From: Brachycybe producta | Lineage: Eukaryota; Arthropoda; Diplopoda; Playtdesmida; Andrognathidae | Assembly: GCA_036925085.1 (NCBI GenBank) | Contig: JAUPFP010000184.1 | Coordinates: 1-64,000 of the forward strand | Reading direction: 5' to 3' | Length of the DNA: 64,000 nucleotides | Part shown: piece by piece, positions 59,452 to 64,000 of the stretch | Numbering within the stretch: position 1 is the stretch's first letter | Layout: each line of letters begins with the position of its first letter | The notes under the pieces: model-generated | The model's input: the letters and a program-made list of their open reading frames with translations, nothing else | The model's database searches: none | Told to the model about the DNA's origin: nothing | Translations under genes and position numbers: made by a program

Positions 59452-60240
59452 TCAGTTTAAACGTTTAAGGTTTCACGTTTGAGATTCTACTTTTAAGCTT
59501 TCACGTTTAAGGTTTCACGTTTAATGTTGAACGATTAAGGTTTCATGTTTAAGGTTTCACGTTTAAGGTTTCACGTTTAAGGTTGAATGTTTAACGTTGA
59601 ACATTTAAGGATGAACGTTTAAGTTTGACTTTTAAGGTTGAACATTTAAGGTTTCACGTTTAAAGTTTCACGTTTAAGATTTCATGTTTAAGGTTGAACG
59701 TTTAAGGTTGAACGTTTAAGGTTGAACGTTTAAGGTTGAACGTTTAAGGTTGAACGTTTAAGGTTGAACGTTTAAGGTTGAATGTTTACGGTTGCACGTT
59801 TAAGGTTGAAGGTTTAGGTTGAACGTTTAAGGTTGAATGTTTAAGGTTGAACATTTAAGGTTGAACGTTTACGGTTGAACGTTTAAGGTTGAACGTTTAA
59901 GGTTGAACGTTTAAGGTTGAACATTTAAGGTTGAACCTTTAAGGTTTCACATTTAAGTTTGAACGTTTAAGGTTGAACATTTAAGGTGGAACGTTTAAGG
60001 TGGAACGTTTAAGGTTGCACGTTTAAGGTTGAACGTTTAAGGTGGAACGTTTAAGGTTTCACGTTTAAGGTTGAATGTTTAAGGTTGAACATTTAAGGTT
60101 GAACGTTTAAGTTTGAACGTTTAAGGTTGAACATTTAAGGTTTCACGTTTAAAGTTTCACGTTTAAGGTTTCACGTTTAAGGTGTCATGTTTAAGGTTGA
60201 ACGTTTAAGGTTGAACGTTTAAGGTTGAACGTTTAAGGTT
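59452..60240 (+). repeat. 68-monomer unit, copy 2
   Basis: Second tandem copy, starting at TCAGTTTAAACG (59,452). The same two 1-bp-deleted monomers are retained, showing they predate the duplication. GTGTCATG (60,183) is offset 936 bp, so one monomer was lost. Private changes include GTTTGAGATTCTAC and AAGGATGAACG. Confidence 0.84.
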
Positions 60241-60782
60241 GAACATTTAAGGTTGAACCTTTAAGGTTTCACGTTTAAGGTGGAACGTTTAAGGTTGAAC
60301 GTTTAAGGTTGAACGTTTAAGGTTGAACGTTTAAGGTTGAACGTTTAAGGTTGAACGTTTAAGGTTGAACGTTTAAGGTTGAACGTTTAAGGTTGAACGT
60401 TTAAGGTTGAACGTTTAAGGTTGAACGTTTAAGGTTGAACGTTTAAGGTTGAACGTTTAAGTTTGAACGTTTAAGGTGGAACGTTTAAGGTTGAACGTTT
60501 AAGGTTGAACGTTTAAGGTTGAATGTTTAAGGTTGAATGTTTAAGGTTGAATGTTTAATGTTGAACATTTAATGTTGAACATTTAATGTTGAACATTTAA
60601 GGTTGAACGTTTAAGGTTGAACGTTTAAGGTTGAACGTTTAATGTGGAACGTTTAAGGTTGAACGTTTAAGGTTGAACTTTTAAGGTTGAACGTTTAAGG
60701 TTGAACGTTTAAGGTTGAACGTTTAAGGTTGAACGTTTAAGGTTGAACGTTTAAGGTTGAACGTTTAAGGTTGAACGTTTAA
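60241..60782 (+). repeat. Near-consensus run with GAATG group
   Basis: Mostly consensus monomers. A cluster of GAATG and three successive TTTAATGTTGAACATTT monomers sits around 60,525-60,600. Confidence 0.78.
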
Positions 60783-61006
60783 GGTTGAACTTTTAAGGTT
60801 GAACGTTTAAGCTTTCACGTTTAAGGTTTCACGTTTAAATTTGAACGTTTAAGGTTTTACGTTTATGGTTGAATGTTTAATGTTAAACGTTTAAGGTTGA
60901 ACGTTTAATGTTGAATGTTTAAGGTTGAACGTTTAAGGTTGAATGTTTAAGGTTGAATGTTTAAGGTTGAATGTTTAATGTTGAACATTTAAGGTTGAAA
61001 ATTTAA
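60783..61006 (+). repeat. Y module, late copy
   Basis: Sixteen-monomer Y order with AGCTTTCAC at 60,810. The last monomer is GGTTGAAAATTTAA, as in the 45-kb and 49-kb copies, rather than the GGTTAAAAATTTAA of the first 12 kb. Confidence 0.82.
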
Positions 61007-61716
61007 GGTTGAACGTTTAAGGTTTCACGTTTAAGGTTGAACGTTTAAGGTTTCACGTTTAAGGTTTCACGTTTAAGGTTGAACGTTTAAGGTTGAACGT
61101 TTAAGGTTGAACGTTTAAGGTTGAACGTTTAAGGTTGAACGTTTAAGGTTGAACGTTTAAGGTTGAACGTTTAAGGTTGAACGTTTAAGGTGGAACGTTT
61201 AAGGTTGAAAGTTTAAGGTTGAATGTTTAAGGTTGAATGTTTAAGGTTGAATGTTTAATGTTGAACATTTAAGGTTGAAAATTTAAGGTTTCACGTTTAA
61301 GGTTGAACGTTTAAGGTTTCACGTTTAAGGTTGAACGTTTAAGGTTGAACGTTTAAGGTTTCACGTTTAAGGTTGAACGTTTAAGGTTTCACGTTTAAGG
61401 TTGAACGTTTAAGGTGGAACGTTTAAGGTTGAACGTTTAAGGTTGAACGTTTAAGGTTGAACGTTTAAGGTTGAACGTTTAAGGTTGAACGTTTAAGGTT
61501 GAACTTTTAAGGTTGAACGTTTAAGGTTTAACTTTTAAGGTTGAACGTTTAAGGTTGAACGTTTAAGGTTGAACGTTTAAGGTGGAATGTTTAAGGTGGA
61601 ATGTTTAAGGTGGAACGTTTAACATGGAACGTTTAAGGTGGAACGTTTAAGGGTGAACGTTTAAGGTTGAACATTTAAGGTTGAACATTTAAGGTTGAAC
61701 GTTTAAGGTTGAACGT
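61007..61716 (+). repeat. TTTCACG-alternating block and GGTGG series
   Basis: TTTCACG monomers alternate with consensus ones. A second GGTTGAAAATTT occurs near 61,280. GGTGGAATG, TTTAACATGGAACG and AAGGGTGAACG monomers lead into the final X-like unit. Confidence 0.74.
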
Positions 61717-64000
61717 TTTAGTTTAAACGTTTAAGGTTTCACGTTTAAGATTCTACTTTTAAGCTTTCACGTTTAAAGTTTCACGTTTAATGTTGAACGA
61801 TTAAGGTTTCGTGTTTAAGATTTCACGTTTAAGGTTTCACGTTTAAGGTTGAATGTTTAACGTTGAACGTTTAAGGTTGAACGTTTAAGTTTGACATTTA
61901 AGGTTGAACATTTAAGGTTGAACGTTTAAGGTTGAACGTTTAAGGTTGAACGTTTAAGGTTGAACGTTTAAGGTTGAACATTTAAGGTTGAACCTTTAAG
62001 GTTTCACGTTTAAGTTTGAACGTTTAAGGTTGAACATTTAAGATGGAACGTTTAAGGTGGAACGTTTAAGGTTGAACGTTTAAGGTTGAACGTTTAAGGT
62101 GGAACGTTTAAGGTTTCACATTTAAGGTTGAATGTTTAAGGTTGAACGTTTAAGGTTGAACATTTAAGGTTGAACGTTTAAGTTTGAACGTTTAAGGTTG
62201 AACATTTAAGGTTTCACGTTTAAAGTTTCACGTTTAAGGTTTCACGTTTAAGGTGTCATGTTTAAGGTTGAACGTTTAAGGTTGAACGTTTAAGGTTGAA
62301 CGTTTAAGGTTGAACGTTTAAGGTTGAACGTTTAAGGTTGAACGTTTAAGGTTGAACGTTTAAGGTTGAACGTTTAAGGTTGAAGGTTTAGGTTGAACGT
62401 TTAAGGTTGAACGTTTAAGGTTGAACATTTAAGGTTGAACGTTTAAGGTTGAACGTTTAAGGTTGAACGTTTAAGGTTGAACCTTTAAGGTTTCACGTTT
62501 AAGGTGAAACGTTTAAGGTTGAACGTTTAAGGTTGAACGTTTAAGGTTGAACGTTTAAGGTTGAACGTTTAAGCTTGAACATTTAAGGTTGAACGTTTAA
62601 GCTTTCACGTTTAAAGTTTCACGTTTAAATTTGAACGTTTAAGGTTTTACGTTTAAGGTTGAATGTTTAATGTTGAACGTTTAAGGTTGAACGTTTAAGG
62701 TGGAACGTTTAAGGTTGAACGTTTAAGGTTGAACGTTTAAGGTTGAACGTTTAAGGTTGACTGTTTAAGGTTGAATGTTTAAGGTTGAATGTTTAATGTT
62801 GAACATTTAATGTTGAACATTTAAGGTTGAACGTTTAAGGTTTCACGTTTAAGGTTGAACGTTTAAGGTTGAACGTTTAAGGTTGAACGTTTAAGGTGGA
62901 ACGTTTAAGGTTGAACGTTTAAGGTTGAACGTTTAAGGTTGAACGTTTAAGGTTTAACGATTAAGGTTTAACGATTAAGGTTGAACGTTTAAGCTTGAAC
63001 GTTTAAGGTTGAACGTTTAAGGTTGAACGTTTAAGGTTGAACGTTTAAGTTTGAACGTTTAAGGTTGAACATTTAAGGTTTCACGTTTAAGGTTTCACGT
63101 TTAAGGTGTCACGTTTAAGGTGTCACGTTTAAGGTTGAACGTTTAAGGTTGAACGTTTTAGGTTGAACGTTTAAGGTTGAACATTTAAGGTTGAACGTTT
63201 ACGGTTTCACGTCTAAGGTTTCACGTCTAAGGTTTCACGTTTAAGGTTGACCGTTTAAGGTTTTACGTTTAAGGTTTTACGTTTAAGGTTTCACGTTTAA
63301 GGTTTCACGTTTAAGGTTGAACGTTTAAGGTTGAATGTTTAAGGTTGAACGTTTAAGGTTTAACGTTTAAGGTTGAACGTTTAAGGTTGAACGTTTAAGG
63401 TTTCACGTTTAAGGTTGACCGTTTAAGGTTTTACATTTAAGGTTTCACGTTTAAGGTTTCACGTTTAAGGTTGAACGTTAAAGGTTGATTGTTTAAGGTT
63501 GAACGTTTAAGGTTTAACGTTTAAGGTTGAACGTTTAAGGTTGAACGTTTAAGGTTGAACGTTTAAGGTTGAACGTTTAAGGTGGAATGTTTAAGGTGGA
63601 ACGTTTAACGTGGAACGTTTAAGGTGGAACGTTTAAGGGTGAACGTTTAAGGTTGAACATTTAAGGTTGAACATTTAAGGTTGAACGTTTAAGGTTGAAC
63701 GTTTAAGTTTAAACGTTTAAGGTTTCACGTTTAAGATTCTACTTTTAAGCTTTCACGTTTAAGGTTTCACGTTTAATGTTGAACGTTTAAGGTTTCACGT
63801 TTAAGGTTTCATGTTTAAGGTTTCACGTTTAAGGTTTCACGTTTAAGGTTGAATGTTTAAGGTTGAACGTTTAAGGTTGAATGTTTAAGGTTTCCCGTTT
63901 AAGTTTTCACATTTAAGGTTGAACGTTTAAGGTTTCATGTTTAAGGTTGAACGTTTATGGTTGAACCTTTAAGGTTTCACATTTAAGGTGGAACATTTAA
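61717..64000 (+). repeat. 8,567-bp offset repeat, copy 2, to window edge
   Basis: Counterpart of 53,150-55,440. It holds GATTCTAC at 61,749 and 63,735, TTTCGTG at 61,808, AGCTTTCAC at 62,600 and paired GGTTTAACGATT at 62,952. The window ends inside it at GGAACATTTAA, so the array continues to the right. Confidence 0.85.

Larger units (their letters stand above)
1..64000 (+). repeat. 14-bp satellite megarray (GGTTGAACGTTTAA)n
   Basis: The entire window is tandem copies of a 14-bp monomer, about 4,570 of them, all in the same orientation. No stretch of non-repeat sequence was seen. The consensus is about 36% G+C, with four G and one C on the + strand, and its single C lies in a CpG (ACGT core). 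Common variants are GAATG and GAACA at that CpG, TTTCAC, TTTAAC or TTTTAC for TTGAAC, and GGTGG for GGTTG. Stops recur in all six frames at least every 42 bp of consensus, so coding is excluded over nearly all of it. The array continues past both window edges. The family is not one I recognise. Location in constitutive heterochromatin is an inference from size and homogeneity. Confidence 0.98.

Noticed and set aside
1-64000. Possible open reading frames in variant-rich parts
   Set aside because: TGA and TAA (plus) and TAA (minus) recur in every frame within 42 bp of consensus. The variants remove them only locally, leaving short accidental frames of repeat sequence with no start context or coding character.
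1-64000. CRISPR array
   Set aside because: The repeat is 14 bp with no spacers and direct head-to-tail joining, unlike repeats of about 28-37 bp separated by unique spacers.
1-64000. Telomeric repeat (TTTAAGG resembles TTTAGGG or TTAGGG)
   Set aside because: The 14-bp unit does not contain a canonical telomere motif. High internal variation with nested higher-order duplications is typical of satellites rather than telomerase products. An atypical telomere cannot be fully excluded from this window alone.
1-64000. G-quadruplex potential of the G-rich strand
   Set aside because: Only GG pairs spaced 12 bases apart are present, and loops of that length with two-tetrad stacks are weak.
1-64000. 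Inserted transposon or other non-satellite sequence
   Set aside because: Reading through the window I found no segment longer than a few bases that is not an identifiable monomer variant, and no target-site duplication or terminal repeat.

Overview
The whole 64 kb window is one uninterrupted tandem array of a 14-bp satellite monomer, consensus GGTTGAACGTTTAA on the + strand. Roughly 4,570 monomers run head to tail in a single orientation. The array enters at base 1 and leaves at base 64,000, so neither edge is in view. I find no protein-coding gene, RNA gene, transposon, CRISPR array or unique sequence. The consensus carries TGA and TAA on the + strand and TAA on the - strand. Because 14 is not divisible by 3, these stops fall in every frame within 42 bp.

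A megasatellite of this kind points to heterochromatin (centromeric, pericentromeric, subtelomeric or knob) in a eukaryote assembled from long reads. I do not recognise the monomer and cannot name the species. The commonest point variants are CG to TG and CG to CA at the monomer's only CpG. That is the signature of cytosine-methylation decay, so a genome with CpG methylation (vertebrate, plant or methylating invertebrate) is a reasonable inference.

The array is organised hierarchically. In 1-10.2 kb, variant-rich modules (called X, Y and Z here) alternate with islands of 18-28 nearly identical consensus monomers. The module series X-Y-Y-Z-Y-Z-X-y-Z makes a 5.67-kb unit (405 monomers), present once fully and once nearly fully. 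From 10.2 to 14.9 kb there are rearranged Z and Y modules, including a 48-monomer tandem pair and a stretch dense in single-base insertions. From 14.9 to 23.4 kb there is a more mixed family with 1,540-bp and 6,151-bp repeat offsets. At 23.4-31.1, 33.4-36.8 and 38.2-41.5 kb lies a distinct family (W) with TTTTGAAC, GTTCAAGG and GGTTGGACG monomers. It sits inside tandem duplications of about 3.26 kb and 4.8 kb. From 42.3 to 64 kb the mixed family returns, with three tandem copies of a block of about 2.4 kb (44.25-50.9 kb), a 68-monomer pair (58.5-60.2 kb) and an 8,567-bp offset repeat linking 53.2-55.4 kb with 61.7-64.0 kb.

Offsets between copies are nearly always whole multiples of 14 bp after allowing for a few visible 1-bp indels. 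This fits growth by unequal exchange or replication slippage in register with the monomer. Two stretches (10.60-12.04 kb and 55.1-57.74 kb) break this rule with many homopolymer indels and may be poorly polished assembly. All offsets and counts here were read by eye from the printed sequence; no program was run.
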